Origin: Ascarosepion bandense | Taxonomy: Eukaryota > Mollusca > Cephalopoda > Sepiida > Sepiidae | Assembly: GCA_037127315.1 (NCBI GenBank) | Contig: JBBBDQ010000420.1 | Span: 1,899,501-1,963,500 of the forward strand | DNA length: 64,000 bases | Direction: 5' to 3' | In this document: positions 41,433 to 53,081 of the stretch, piece after piece | How positions within the stretch are numbered: the first letter of the stretch is position 1 | Layout: each line of letters opens with the position of its first letter | Made by a program: the position numbers and the translations under genes | The notes under the pieces: generated by a model | The model's input: the letters and a program-made list of their open reading frames with translations, nothing else | What the model was told of the DNA's origin: nothing | Database searches by the model: none

Positions 41433-42418
41433 TTTTAAATTGATCACGATATTTTTAGTAACATATTTGCCATTAGTAATGATTTTGTTTTAGATTTTTT
41501 TCAGCTATATTCTGAAAATGTTTGCCTGAAAGGAGCGAAACGTCAACAAAGAAATAAAAAAGTGAAACATCTAACCAGTTTTCTTGTATTCCATCTTACG
41601 TAGAAATGATGAATGTTAATGACAAAATATGAAAAAAAAAAAAAAGATTCAATGTAATCACTCTTTGGGACGTATGAATATGAAGATTTTGAAGAATCTT
41701 TTTTAATCATTTAAACTTTCTTTCTTTCATGTGTCATAAAGATAAGATTTTCAACCCCAGATGCTTTTATTCTTTTTTTAAGAAAACCACGAAAAACAAG
41801 TCCATCTGGTTACAGACAGAAAAACACTAGAAAACGGGTCCCTCTGGGAACCTCTGGATTCGAAGCAGAACAAAATCCCTCTGATTTTTCTTCCGTGGTT
41901 CGTCTTTTAGTCTTTTAAACCGGAAATGCTCTCGTCGTAGACAGGTTTTAATTATATCTTTCTTTTTCTTTTCTTTTGCACTGGAGAATAGGAAGTGGGC
42001 ACGAGTGAAGTGGTTCCGCTAGATCTGGACTTTTTTTTATATTTAGATTCCGAATTATGATAATTCTCTCATGGCGCATTGTTGGTCTTGCAATTTAAAC
42101 TTTACTTTCATTTGCTCGACAGTGACGAGCAGAAACATTAAGAAGAAATTATGATAAAAGAAATTTGAAGCCGCACTGTCGTTAATAATAACGCTAAGCA
42201 TAACGGGTAATTTCCCTTTAGCTCTTCCTTAAGGTGAAATGGGATGCAATTCTTTCCCAAGACGCCTGTTTTGCAGGTTTTACCCATTACGTAAATTATT
42301 TTAAACATGCGAAAACTTTTAATCATTTTATCAAAGCTTATTTTTCTTTTTATTAGATATTCCTGGAAAAATAATGTTTCCTGTTTGGTGAGGCCGCAAA
42401 TATAATGCAAATTACATT

Positions 42419-42470
<52 letters not shown>

Positions 42471-43127
42471 GCTGGTCGTAGACGAGGTCATTGTGAACTT
42501 CTCGATTCATTCCTTTGCCTCGTGACATGTCCTTCATCAGTCTAGTCTACACACAGATTTTGTCCTTCTACCAACCAAGGCTGAAGAGCCTAGCCTGATC
42601 TGCTATTTATCCCATAAATTAGGGGAGAAGATGTGAATTTATATATTTCACAAGATATGTGTGAAGGTGTATCAAACTAAATCGATAGGAATTTGAACAT
42701 TACTCTACGATTACCCGTGCCGATCAAGCAATTTATTACACCATGTGTATTAACTTTGAAAATGTTCCTCATGAAGACAGGAGTTGCGTTTTCGTATTTC
42801 TATTTTTTTTAAATAAAATATCTGGGATTCAGAGAGAAAAGAATTCTGATTATTCTGATTTGATCTCATCAAATTTTATTTAAGTTTTCGATTTAAAATA
42901 TATTGCTCTTGAAGAGAACTTTTAAGAATTAGAATAGACGAGTTAGAATAAAGTTAAACAACACTACCTGAAGACTTGGTATTTTTCTAAGTAAACCAAA
43001 ACGTTTCTCTTGACCAAAGCTGTAGATGGCATAAATCTTTCTATCTTATTCAAATTCTAAAGATCAGCCGAGATTGGGTTGTCTTCTTGCAAGAGGTTGC
43101 AACAGACGACACGTACTACATTGTATT
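40991..43127 (+). other. No gene; microsatellites
   Basis: (TA)n at 41067-41115 and 42421-42467; (ATT)n then (AGT)n at 41385-41431. At 41524-41550 CCTGAAAGGAGCGAAACGTC resembles a hammerhead-type terminus without the CUGANGA core. A weak inverted pair (GAAAACCACG about 41782, CGTGGTTCG about 41893) is present. Confidence 0.5.
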
Positions 43128-43683
43128 GTTATTAACCTATTCAGCTCAAGTAAGGCAATAAAGCCGTTAAGATGCAAGGGGCTACTGAGTGTTAGAAAAT
43201 ATGAGAAAAAATAAAAAAATGAAAGAACTGAAAATCCAAAGAAGGATCTGCAATGTAATCGATACTGACTTGGCATCTCGACATCAGTCACTTTCTCACT
43301 AACGTGACGTGCCTTTCCGCTCGCTTTTCTACAAATATTTTCATGGCAACTGCTCTGGTGAGCTTTTTTCTGGTTCACCGTCCACGTAAATTTAAGTGTA
43401 CTGCTAGATCTAGGTCCCACCCAATTACAGTTGAAATAGTTAAATGTAACCGCAAATCTACTTCAATAGTTTCTTTCGACTGACTTCCGGCTTTCCTACC
43501 GTTTACTTACTTCTATAACTGTGCAGGGCCTGGAAATTCTTTCCGTCTGAATCTATCCTGCACTTATATAAATCTACCATCCGCCTGTGTATTGAATACT
43601 GCTGCTACATCTGGTCGGGTACCCCTGCTATTCTCCTCGGGGTTCTTGACAAAATATAGCGAAGAATCTGTAATGTGATTGAT
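43128..43683. mobile_element. LINE-A copy 10, rearranged
   Basis: 43128-43200 is a reverse 3' end (TCAAGTAAGGCAATAAAGCC, GCAAGGGGCTACTGAG). 43235-43530 is forward C-terminal text (SKEGSAM, LFYKYFHGNCSGELF). 43535-43683 is forward text from further upstream in the same protein (FPSESILHLYKSTIRLCIEY, CYIWSGTPAILL). Pieces are out of order and in mixed orientation. Confidence 0.7.
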
Positions 43684-43922
43684 ACACTAGCCAATCAGTC
43701 AGTTATGTGCAATACGTGATACACGGTCATCTCAAAAGAGACATTACTGGCTGGGCAGAAGATTGTCCCGCAGTAGATTATCATTACTTTCTGCGGTAGA
43801 CTGGTCGCCTGCCAAGGCTATCGAACCCAATCTGCCCTGTTATTTACCCCATAACTGGAGATAAGAGACGGATTAATACCTTTTCCAAGGGTATTTGCAC
43901 GTAAGTGAATGCAAGTCAATCT
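43684..43922 (-). mobile_element. SINE S1 copy lacking its head
   Basis: Reverse S1 from CAGTCAGTTATG to CACGTAAGTGAATGCAAG. The tRNA-like head with A and B boxes is absent, so the copy is 5' truncated. Confidence 0.75.
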
Positions 43923-44234
43923 AGTACTGTGCTTAAATTCATAAGTTCCAGGTATGATAGAGGAAAATGTAACAGAAAAATTACCATGAAAGTATTTATA
44001 GAAAAAGACACAGTGGGAAAATGATAGCGGAAAAAGATTGAAGATAAGATCCTAGGTCAGGATCAATAAAATAGCATTTTTTTTGTGTGTGTTTTATCTA
44101 GAATCTCTAAATATACAGCTGATCAAAATAAATTATAAAATACCCAATACCCCTCGTTTGTGTGCTTGTGGAATAATAAAATTTAGTCCGAAGAACGAAA
44201 TGCGTCACAAGTAAACTTTTTCAACTCTGCCAAC

Positions 44235-44293
<59 letters not shown>

Positions 44294-44471
44294 GTGTATT
44301 TTGGCAGCAATCTTTTCATTAATGCAGGCTTCATTGAATAATATAGACAAGTTTTGTCTATTAATTTTGTGTAGGATCCCTTCGTACCGTCTGATATACT
44401 TGCTGGTGATATCGTTGAAAGACAACAAAAAATCACAGTAATTGTTGATTTTTATCGGGTCTAAATATATA
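43923..44471 (+). other. No gene; (TA)n at 44238-44290
   Basis: About 26 TA units; the flanks are unassigned. Confidence 0.6.
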
Positions 44472-44754
44472 TATAAACTTATTTATAAATGGAACTTTGT
44501 CGTTGTGTGTCTGTGTGTCCGTTACCTATAGTCTCCGAAACACAGTTGTACTATAAGCGTCTGTGAGTGTTCTTAGCTAGGTTTTCTGTCGAAGCACCCC
44601 AGATAAATATCGAAAATCGATAATCGAAAAAATCGGGTTATAGAAGGAGTGGTCAGACTTTAATCAAATTTGACACACTCATAGACAATGACATAAGAAA
44701 CTCTGATATTCTGAAGTTTCAATGTTGCAGTTCTTACAATAGTGCAGAAAATGG

Positions 44755-44799
<45 letters not shown>

Positions 44800-45503
44800 C
44801 AAGATGTTTGTGTGTGTGTCTGTTTATCTGCCTGTATGTCTGTATTTTTTTCAGCCCTTTTATTTTAGTTTTTGCTTCGGGTGTGCCTCTAAGTAGGTAT
44901 AATTGTAGTTCTTAGTCTTGGCTATGATACCATTTACTCAGAGGACTTATTTAGACTTCAAAATTCAGTTTACGACGAAATAACCTTATTTGATACCGAT
45001 ACCAGGAAATCAAAATTTGATTTACATCTATTCTTTTTTCATTCAGTCTACGGTTTCGCTTTAACAGGAAACAACTATTGCTTTTTAGTCTTTCGTGCCA
45101 ACGTCCAAAGAGTCTGAGCTCCAGGAGCATGGATTAGTTTTTAAAGATTTCATTACATCCGAGCAAGGATGTGCGTTGTGGTACAGTGGATATCGGCTCG
45201 GAACGAGAAGCCGGGGAGCCGTGTTCGAATTCCAGTTGAATCCATTGTATTCACTTACGCGCAAATACCCTTGGGAAAGTTATTAATTCGTCTCTTTCTT
45301 CCAGTTATGGGTTAAATGGCAGGACAGATTGGGTTCTGTAGCCTTGGTCGGCAACCAGTCTACCGCAGAAAACAATGGCAACCTACTGCGGGATAATCTT
45401 CTGCCCAGTCAGTCATGTCTGTTTCGAGACATGATCGCCCAAGCGTGTATCACGTATGGTACTTAACTGACTGACATCCGAGCAACGCCGGCTATACTGC
45501 TAG
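44472..45503 (+). mobile_element. Helitron-like element H5 with nested SINE
   Basis: Starts near TAAACTTATTTATAAATGG and ends CTAG at 45500-45503, followed by T. Compared with H6 it keeps the longer internal part (CTAAGTAGGTATAATTG to CAACTATTGC). A TA run lies at 44757-44796. The 3' terminal hairpin was split by a SINE: CATCCGAGCAA occurs on both sides and the CGCCGG..TATACTGCTAG end resumes after it. Confidence 0.85.
45167..45473 (+). mobile_element. SINE S1 inserted in Helitron H5, exact TSD
   Basis: 307 bp from GGATGTGCG to CTGACTG. The 12-bp duplication ACATCCGAGCAA lies at 45155-45166 and 45474-45485. A box TGGTACAGTGG, B box GTTCGAATTCC. The SINE is younger than the Helitron and looks little diverged; it is the best template for the family's exact ends. 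Confidence 0.95.
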
Positions 45504-45666
45504 TATATATATATATATATATATTATAGGATTTAAGACATGAAATTTAAGACATGAAATCTTTTACTTTAATATGCCGCAATAGATTTTAAAAATTTTC
45601 CTTCTCTGATTACATGCGCTTAGGAAGTAGCGACTCCGACTGACAGAAGCAAGTGGATGTGTCTAG

Positions 45667-45710
45667 CCACACTGATGAACTGTAACACAGTGAAACAGGC
45701 TTGTATGTGA
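45667..45710 (+). ncRNA. Hammerhead ribozyme A2
   Basis: Stem I CCACA/TGTGA (four pairs, outer mismatch), CTGATGA (45672-45678), stem II ACTG-TAACA-CAGT, GAAA (45692-45695), three-pair stem III with loop GGCT, cleavage triplet GTA. All invariant core residues are present. Alignment with A1 extends about 10 bp on each side (GTGTCT, ATGACTAAT), then the flanks differ. Confidence 0.8.
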
Positions 45711-46394
45711 ATGACTAATGTATATTCTAAATCCAAAAAAGGAAAGAGCATTACAGTAATAACCCTAAAAACCAGATCCTATTAATATCAATTTTATTAA
45801 TATTAAAAATGATCCAGGTGAAGGGCTCGATATAAATAGTATTATTTATTTACAGAGCCTAATATGTATATTATATCCAAAAAATTCCAAATACTTCACT
45901 CGTTAAATAGCTATTTCAGCGAGAAAATCCTCGCTTCTTAAGCAACGATAAAAAACAAAATGTTATTAATTCAAATATGCTACTAAAATTCACATACCGG
46001 AAAAAGCCCAAAAATATATCCATACAGAAGAAGTTTTTTAAAAAGTGGGCGTATTAAGAAATAATTTTTTTTCAAATTTGTCTTCCAGAGATAAAAAACA
46101 AAACAAAACAAAAAAAAACGTAGGGACAGAGACATAGATTTATGACTCGATCTTAGAAGAAGACTTAAAATTTTGTTTGTGATTGTTGCTGAAGAAGGGA
46201 GAATTTTCTCAGTGAGTGGCGTGTATCACTTAACTGAGTAGGTAGTTTAGCCTATAGTCCGGTTCAAATTCCCATACTCCGTTATTTGAACAAGAGTAGA
46301 AGTTTATATTTTTTTCTGTTTCGGATTATGTTTCCGGAAACTTAATCCTAAACAGAATAAAAGGATAAATCTCTACTCAAATCTTCTCAAATCT
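45711..46394 (+). other. No gene seen
   Basis: Unassigned. AGCGAGAAAATCCTCGC at 45918-45934 is a small hairpin. Confidence 0.35.
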
Positions 46395-46473
46395 CTGCAT
46401 TCTCTTCATTTCCAGTAGCCTCTTGTATCTTAGTGACATTATCGCCTTATTTGGAGTGAATTGATTAAAAACA
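46395..46473 (+). mobile_element. LINE-A-like 3' end scrap
   Basis: GTAGCCTCTTGTATCTTAGT, ATTATCGCCTTATTTGGAGT and GAATTGATTAAAAA correspond to the terminal hairpin and tail of the family. Confidence 0.5.
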
Positions 46474-46894
46474 ATGTCTGTTTAGTTTAACATCATATTT
46501 TCTATTTATTTTTTGTATTACTAATTTGTTGCATATTCAAATCAAATTATGAATAAATTGTCTATAATTCATGTTTATCTTCTGGATGTTTTCAACGTGG
46601 TGCAGAAGATTTTATTGGTGATATCTAAATTTTATCTACTCTCAGACTTTATGGATGTTCCATTTTGTGGCAGAAGGAAACTTAGTGATGCTTGTAATAT
46701 GTTCCATATATGTTCAATGGAAATTAAACCTCAGGGAGTAATTGGTGTATCTGGAAGCCAACCGACTGTTCCTGGAACCCGTTTTATGTCACTCGCGCGC
46801 AATATCTAACTGAGATAAGCTATCACCATATTCAGACATGGTAACTACAAAGTAGAATAAATCGTCTGTAACAAGATCTGTTAATATATATTCA
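46474..46894 (+). other. Unassigned; 86-codon frame
   Basis: The frame at 46549-46809 (MNKLSIIHVYLLDVF...GSQPTVPGTRFM) has no domain I recognise. It may be antisense transposase debris; I do not call it a gene. Confidence 0.3.
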
Positions 46895-47190
46895 TCTAAA
46901 CTTATTTATAAATGGAACTTTGTCTGTGTGTGTGTATCCGTTAACTATAGACTCCGAAACGGCTGAACCAATATTCTTGAAAATTTACACAGTTGTACTA
47001 TTAGCATCTGCGAGTGTTCTTAGCTAGGATTTGTGTTGAGGTACCCCGGATAAATATCGAAAATCGATAATCGAAAAAATCGGGTTATAGAAAGAGTGGT
47101 CCGATTTTAATCAAATTTTATACACTCATAGACAAAGACATAAGAAAAGTTTCAATGTTGCAGTTCTTATAATAGTGCAGAAAATTGATA

Positions 47191-47230
<40 letters not shown>

Positions 47231-47411
47231 CAAGATGTTTGCGTTTTTTGTCTGTTTATCTGTCTGTATGTCCTTTATACAAATCCACAATTTTTATCCG
47301 ATTCTCACCAAACTTCACACAAATACTCTTTAGGCTGAGTCTGAGCTCCAGGACCATGGATTAGTTTTAAAGCATTCATTACACCCGAGCCACGCCGGGC
47401 TATACTGCTAG
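46895..47411 (+). mobile_element. Helitron-like element H6, reference copy
   Basis: 517 bp with exact ends: A|TCTAAACTTATTTATAAATG at the 5' side and CCCGAGCCACGCCGGG..TATACTGCTAG|T at the 3' side. CCGATTTTAATCAAATTT and CCGATTCTCACCAAACTTCA are conserved internal blocks. TA run at 47191-47226. Confidence 0.9.
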
Positions 47412-47534
47412 TTAAAAATAAAGTTTACATTAATACTTACTAAAGAAGTAAAAAAAATTATTTACTAATTCAACTTCTTTTTTCATTTCTTTATATTATA
47501 TTATATTTTATTATCATATAACCTTCTATCTTCT
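47412..47534 (+). other. AT-rich spacer
   Basis: No features seen. Confidence 0.3.
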
Positions 47535-47830
47535 TCTATGTTTTTTGTCCCTTCAGGACGTAGGCGATCATGGCTTTCCACGTCTTCCTATCCCTGGTGG
47601 CTCTTAGCAAGCCTTCTCCTGTTACAACACGCAATCCTCTTTCCGTCATCCACCTGATTAGGTCCTTCAAATATGTTATCCGCTGCTTTCTCCGTCTCTT
47701 TTTCCCTCTATCTGACCTGATAGTATCAGGTTCTCCAAGCCCTCCTTCCTCATTGCATGTTCCAGGAACTTCAGCTGTCTCTTCCTGATGATCAGTAGTA
47801 ATTTGCTTTTCGTTTCCATCATTTCCAAAA
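47535..47830 (-). pseudogene. LINE-C copy 4, C-terminal remnant
   Basis: Minus-strand frames give IIRKRQLKFLEHAMRKEG-like text (47740-47810), LIRWMTE, LLRATRDRKTWKAMI and AYVLKGQK. Frameshifted. Confidence 0.65.
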
Positions 47831-47912
47831 CATCATCAACGATTCATCACTTTTGATGAAGTGTAAGAAGTTTGTTTTCAATTCTTTGATCCTATAAAGT
47901 AGTTTTCGCACG

Positions 47913-48737
47913 GAAAGTTATAATCGTGCTATGTCGGTTGCTAATCGACTTAACGCACCCTAAATGTTAGGAACTTGGTAATCTTCCACTGTAAGCTGAC
48001 TCTTTAGTATTCGGCTAACTGCCGACTAATATCAACTGCCTAGTAGTTCTACTGAACTCCAATAGAACTCTAAAGAACTCTCTAGAACTTCTAAGAACTC
48101 CTATGAACTTCCCAAGAACTTCTCGAGCTAACTTCCTGTTAACTCTTAGGAATAAAGAGTCCATTATCTGAAGAATAGGTGTGTTTCACCTTAACAGATT
48201 CAAATCTAGCGGACTCTTATCTGAGTGAGATGCTGATTGATGACTGGCAAAAGATCATCGAGAGTGATGGACTTTATTTTGAATAAATGCCTCATAAATT
48301 TTTGTTGTTTTCTTTCCGCTTCCTAAGTGCATCAGGATTTTTTACCAACCTATTATACTTTATAAGCGATAAAATTATGCCAAATTAATAAATAAAAATC
48401 TATTATTTCTTTTGAAATTGCTTTATTTATGCATTTTTCTTTAGTAAGATTTCTCGAATATTCTAGCTAGTGGACGATATATAATACTGTGTTATGGTGA
48501 AACACACCTATTCCTCAGATAATGGACCCTCCCTCCTATATTAATAAGATTTAACTCGAGAAGTTCTTGGGAAATTCTAGAGAGTTCTTTAGAGTTCTGT
48601 TGGCGTTCAGTAGATATTCAGTAGATATTAGTTAGCCGAATACTAAGGAGTCAGCTTATAGTGGAAGATTACCAAGTTCCTAACATTTTGGGTGCATTAA
48701 GTCGATTAGCAACCGACATAGCACGATTATAACTTTC
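47913..48737. mobile_element. Foldback element with ~250-bp inverted arms
   Basis: Left arm 47913-48190 and right arm 48496-48737 are inverted copies. Both share GAAAGTTATAATCGTGCTAT, GTCGGTTGCTAATCGACTTA, TTAGGAACTTGGTAATCTTC, AGTATTCGGCTAACT, GAACTCTAAAGAACTCTCTA and AATAGGTGTGTTTCACC. The 305-bp spacer (48191-48495) has no ORF. The left arm has extra AGAACT[CT] decamers. Either a foldback/long-TIR MITE or two similar LTR-like sequences in opposite orientation; no TSD is evident. Confidence 0.8.
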
Positions 48738-48833
48738 AATGCGAATACTGCGCCACAACATAACGTTAAAAATAAACTAAGCGTCTTCTTAAATATGTGT
48801 ACCACTAAACAAAATGTTTAAACTGATGACTAA

Positions 48834-48883
<50 letters not shown>

Positions 48884-49704
48884 ATCGTGGATGACGTTCT
48901 ATTTTCGACCATGTGATCCCGGTTCGGATCACACCAGGGATGATTTGTAAGGAAGGTGACTTCTTGATTTTATCGGTTTGTATGAGGCTATCTCAGTTGT
49001 ATGAAAAGTGTTTAATACAATTATATACAAACTCTTGACGTTGGTGTTTCCTGCTGATTTTTAAAATACTTGGTATCCATTATAACTATTTACAATTTAA
49101 AACATATATTACAAAGGCAATTAATTAGATGTCTCAATCAGATTTGTTCTAAGTACGCATTAGTTATCAAAATTTTAATTCACATTCACTTCAGGGATCC
49201 TGTAGATGAAAGAGGTACTTTTAAATGAACCCCTAAGAAAGGGTTACTCTTCAAGAAAAGGCACAATGTGTGTCATATTTTATTAAAACAAATATGCAAA
49301 CTCGGCGAAGTTAAAGAACTAAAAATGAAGACGGGGACACTGTTGGATAAAGGTGGGTGTTGACGACCATAAACATCTGTGGAAAACATCAATCGGGTAA
49401 AAAATCGACTACCGTCTTGATGTTCCTCGTGCAACTAATGGTGCTAATATGGATTAAATATGTTAAAAAAAAACTTCAATATGTCTTCCTCATTTTGGAA
49501 CAATTTCTACATATTGGTTCATTTGCTTTTGAAATAAATTTTGTAAATTGTAAAGAGACTTTATGATCACCCTGTATTTTTCGTATTTTCACAAGAGGCG
49601 TACCAAAATCAAACCCGAATAACGAACGCGAAAAATGTTGACGCGATATGTGTCACTTCTGATGGTTATGTAATACACCTTATTTTTCTTCGTCTTGTTA
49701 TATT
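48738..49704 (+). other. No gene; TA run and a conserved hairpin
   Basis: (TA)n at 48839-48880. The hairpin at 48997-49026 has loop AAAAGTGTT as at 24716. GATCACCCTGTATTTTTCG at 49564-49582 looks like a DNA-transposon terminus, but no partner was found. Confidence 0.4.
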
Positions 49705-49925
49705 TTCCTTAAGGATATGAACGATCGTGGCTCTTCACAACTTCCTGTCTTTTGTGGCTGTTTGCATATTTTCTCTTTTTTGATAAGTTTCCCCTTCCCC
49801 ATTCATCTATTTTTTTTTTTGCTATTTTCCCATATCTCTTGTACCCTGAATATATCCTTCTTATGAATCCAAGAAATTTAACAAGTCTTTTACTGAATCT
49901 GAGTAGAAGTGTTTTTTAGTGCTGC
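49705..49925 (-). pseudogene. LINE-C scrap
   Basis: Minus strand reads RLVKFLGFIRRIYSGYKRYG and NSHKRQEVVKSHDRSYP, corresponding to RQLKFLGHIMR... and ATRDRK.WKAMI.YVLK. Confidence 0.45.
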
Positions 49926-51944
49926 AATTTTCTTCAATTTTTCCTTGTTGCTTATCGGTTTCGACCGTAGAACTTTCGGTTTCATCCCTGGAAAAGTTGT
50001 TTGAATTTAAAAGAAAATTTACTAACATTGAAAAAGAAATATTATAACGTTCCTAAAATGATATGCAATGTAAAATATAAAAAGGAAAAAAATCAAATAC
50101 ATTTCCTTTTCGCCTCAATTGTTTTAGCAGAGGGGTTGAAATCTTCAACGAAAGTAACTTTCTGAGGTTTGTTTAAAAGCTGAAAAATAATATGCGGCTT
50201 ATCTCATTTTCAAAGGTTTATTTCTCAACTTGGGAATTTTTAAGAAGTTGATTTACAGAAACTTTAATTTAATTTAACTTCAAAAGGATCGTTTATACAA
50301 TTAAATGGTTTCATTATAGGAGCCTTTTAGACGACTATCTTCACGATTTTTTTCCTTTTTTCTTTTTTTTTTTTTTTTTTTTGCTGCTATCGTTGCTTTT
50401 TTGGGTAATGCCTTTTTCAGTTTCATTGCCTCATTTTTCGAGGTAAGTTATTATCCTAATTCTACTTGCTGTTTGAGTACATACCTTATTTGTTACTTTT
50501 AACGCCATGTTTTAGGATATTCAACTTTACCACAATTCGCTGATTTGTTCAGGTGATTGTTATTTTAGGGATTTTTTCAGTAGCTGAAAAAAAAATGAAC
50601 GGATGATGTAATGGATAGATAGCTCGGAATAAAAAATTGAAGAACCGTGTTCGAATTCCAGTTGGGTTACATTTACTTACGCGCAAACACACTTTGGAAA
50701 GTTTATAAATCTAGCTTTTCCACGCAACTATAGGTTAAATAATAGAAAAATATCGGGAAATATCATTGTTATTGTAAAAAAATAATTGTCACTGTAATAT
50801 TCATTAACAGAAAAAAGTTATTTTTATAAACCAAAATATATATTTCCTACTTAAATAGCCCACAACGGGTTGACAAGCCGTAAAAAATCAAATCGATATC
50901 TGAAATAAGCTATTATTCTTCTTCTACGTTTTTTTTTTATTAACAAATATCGTCGTTTTTGTTGCTTTTATGTTTTAGGCAAAGCATTTTCATGCTTTAA
51001 TGTAATTCCCAAACCTGGTCAGACAAATATTTATTGTCTGACCATGTTGTCTGACTCACTTTATTACGTCCAATACCTGCTTGTTTTGGACTACAGCACT
51101 TTCCTCTATTGTACTTGTAATTTCGTAGCAGTCAAAACGAGTAGCATTTGTTATTGTTTAAATGACGGGAAGTCTCCTTAAAGTGTCAACAACCCCGGTA
51201 ACCAATATTTTCCGTTACTTTAGCCGATGTTTTTTTAGGTTTTTTGTTTTTGTTTTTTTTTTTTTTTTGCTGTTGTTGTTTTTTTTATAAATTGTGAACG
51301 TTTTAATTAAACGCTCTTGATTCCCGGTGAAAACTTTAAAAAATAAAAAAAGTTTCAAAATATTTCTGTAAAATTTTCATTGTCCCAAATTCTAGTTTGT
51401 AACTTTAGTTTAGAAACTTAATAACGTTCGTTTAAACAAGAACTTCTGAAAGAGTCGATATCGGATCCTGTAGATTTTATGAGACTAACCAAAGTTTTAA
51501 TAAATGTCTGGTGATCAATAGATAAATTGAGATCAAATACGACTCAAAATCAACAATTTCCAACCAAATATCAATGCACTTACTACTGTCCATCAAATAC
51601 ATGATTCCAATTAACGATGTCAACAAATTAAATAAAAACGTGCATTAATTAATTTTAAATATCTTCATTATTACCTATTTGTATGCATTTTTGTCATTAT
51701 TATTATTTTTAATTTAATTTATATTTATTTTGTGGGCTCCTTGTCCAGAAGATGATAGTCACATCTGCTGCTACTCAAAGCTTACATACACAATACTTTT
51801 CTTATACTAAACGGTGATACCACCTACGCACTTCCAATAATTTCAGATACACTCTAGGCTTTATGCGAGGAAAGGAGATTCTTGTAGACAGTTTCGATTG
51901 CGTCAACTACAAAAAGAGTAATTTAATTTTTCCTTGGTATATTT
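49926..51944 (+). other. No gene; T-rich, one SINE scrap
   Basis: GGTTTCGACCGTAGAACTTT at 49965-49984 belongs to the unnamed repeat at 38815 and 61910. A degenerate S1 head (GTTCGAATTCCAGTTGG, ACTTACGCGCAAACAC) lies at 50590-50755. Otherwise long T-runs (50364-50382, 51254-51270) and unassigned AT-rich DNA. Confidence 0.45.
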
Positions 51945-52106
51945 CTTCTTCTTCTTCTTATTATTATTATTATGTCATTTTTTATCATATTTCGATTTCT
52001 GCTTTGGTCTCACTACCAACCAAGTCTGCGGGGAGACCTAAGGCAGGTAGTGGCGTGTTGTTATGGCTCCATTTCATGTTTTCTATCTTCCCTATCATCC
52101 CTAGCA
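51945..52106 (-). mobile_element. 3' UTR and (TAA)n tail of R2-like LINE copy 1
   Basis: AAGTCTGCGGGGAGACC and the region to the ATT/CTT microsatellite at 51945-51975 parallel the sequence following copy 2 (53122-53160, ACCTACCAAGTCTGC). Each copy therefore ends in a trinucleotide tail rather than poly-A. Confidence 0.6.
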
Positions 52107-52919
52107 TTACATAGATAAAGTTTTCCTTAGTGTGTGGGCTGTACTTAATAAGACAATTTTTTGTATATCTCTTAAGCTGGGGTTTCCAGGGATTCTTTCA
52201 ATGTGTTGTTTTGTTCCATTTTTTATCATTCCAAGTGCACCTACTATCACTGGCACAACTCTTGTTTTCAATTTCCACATTTTTTCTATTTCAATTTCCA
52301 GGTCTTTATATTTTGACAGTTTTTCAAATTCCTTGATTGCTATGTTACAATCCGCTGGACAAGCCATATCAATTAATAGACAAGTTTTCTCCTTCTGGTT
52401 TTTAACAATAATGTCTGGCCTGTTTGCTTCAATTTTTCTGTCTGTGTAGATGGTGTAATCCCATAGAATGGTTACATCTTCTATTTCTGTAACCGGTGCT
52501 GGATGATGTTCATACCAGTGTTTGTTTACAGCTTTTCCATAATGTTTGCACATTGCCCAATGTAAATATTGCCCAACTCTATCGTGGCGATTTTTATATT
52601 CGTTTGGGGCAAGCACAGAACAGCCTGAGATTAGGTGGTCTATTGTTTCTTGGTGTTTATCACAAAACCTGCATTTTGGATCCATATTATTATGCATAAT
52701 ATTTGCCTGAAAGTTTCTCGTGAAAAGACTTTGGTCTTGTGCTGCAAGTATAAATCCTTCATTTTCAGACTTTAATCCAGATGCACGTAACCATCGATGA
52801 GTATTAACTTTGTCAACATTGGATTTATTGGCACGTACTGGATATTGGCCATGCAGAGGTTTGTCTTGCCAGCGCTGTTTCATCTTTTCAAGAGCTTTAT
52901 CTTTGGCTTTCATTTTCAT
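52107..52919 (-). CDS. R2-like LINE C-terminus: CCHC finger and restriction-like endonuclease
   Basis: Uninterrupted 270-codon frame. Residues 40-70 carry THRWLRASGLKSENEGFILA and AAQDQSLFTRNFQANI. The zinc knuckle is CRFCDKHQETIDHLISGC. A conserved HRHD-like segment, YKNRHDRVGQYLHWAMCKHY, follows. The RPDIIV...LIDMACP block supplies the PD...D pattern of the restriction-like endonuclease. The end reads VPVIVGALGMIKNG, then TAHTLRKTLS. This is the end of a LINE of the R2/NeSL/CRE superclade, whose endonuclease nicks target DNA for priming. The RT domain is missing; upstream lies a microsatellite with in-frame stops. The frame alone is open, so the copy may be fairly young. Confidence 0.75.
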   Translation of the reverse strand: MKMKAKDKALEKMKQRWQDKPLHGQYPVRANKSNVDKVNTHRWLRASGLKSENEGFILAAQDQSLFTRNFQANIMHNNMDPKCRFCDKHQETIDHLISGCSVLAPNEYKNRHDRVGQYLHWAMCKHYGKAVNKHWYEHHPAPVTEIEDVTILWDYTIYTDRKIEANRPDIIVKNQKEKTCLLIDMACPADCNIAIKEFEKLSKYKDLEIEIEKMWKLKTRVVPVIVGALGMIKNGTKQHIERIPGNPSLRDIQKIVLLSTAHTLRKTLSM

Positions 52920-52960
52920 ATTTTTTGCCGCAATAGTTGTTTCTTGGCTACTGTTTTGCT

Positions 52961-52979
52961 TTTATTATTATTATTATTA

Positions 52980-53014
<35 letters not shown>

Positions 53015-53081
53015 GTTATTATTATTATTGTTGTTGTTGTTGTCGTCGTCGTCGTCGTCGTTGTTGTTGTTGTTGTTGTTG

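Noticed and set aside
41520..41560. Hammerhead at CCTGAAAGGAGCGAAACGTC
   Set aside because: The first core motif is not CUGANGA and the stem I strands do not pair next to the core; only a resemblance remains.
42525..42560. Hammerhead on the minus strand at CTGATGAAGGACATG
   Set aside because: CTGATGA is present but no stem II followed by GAAA can be found.
46549..46809. 86-codon frame as a gene
   Set aside because: No domain, no similarity I recognise, and flanked by repeat debris.
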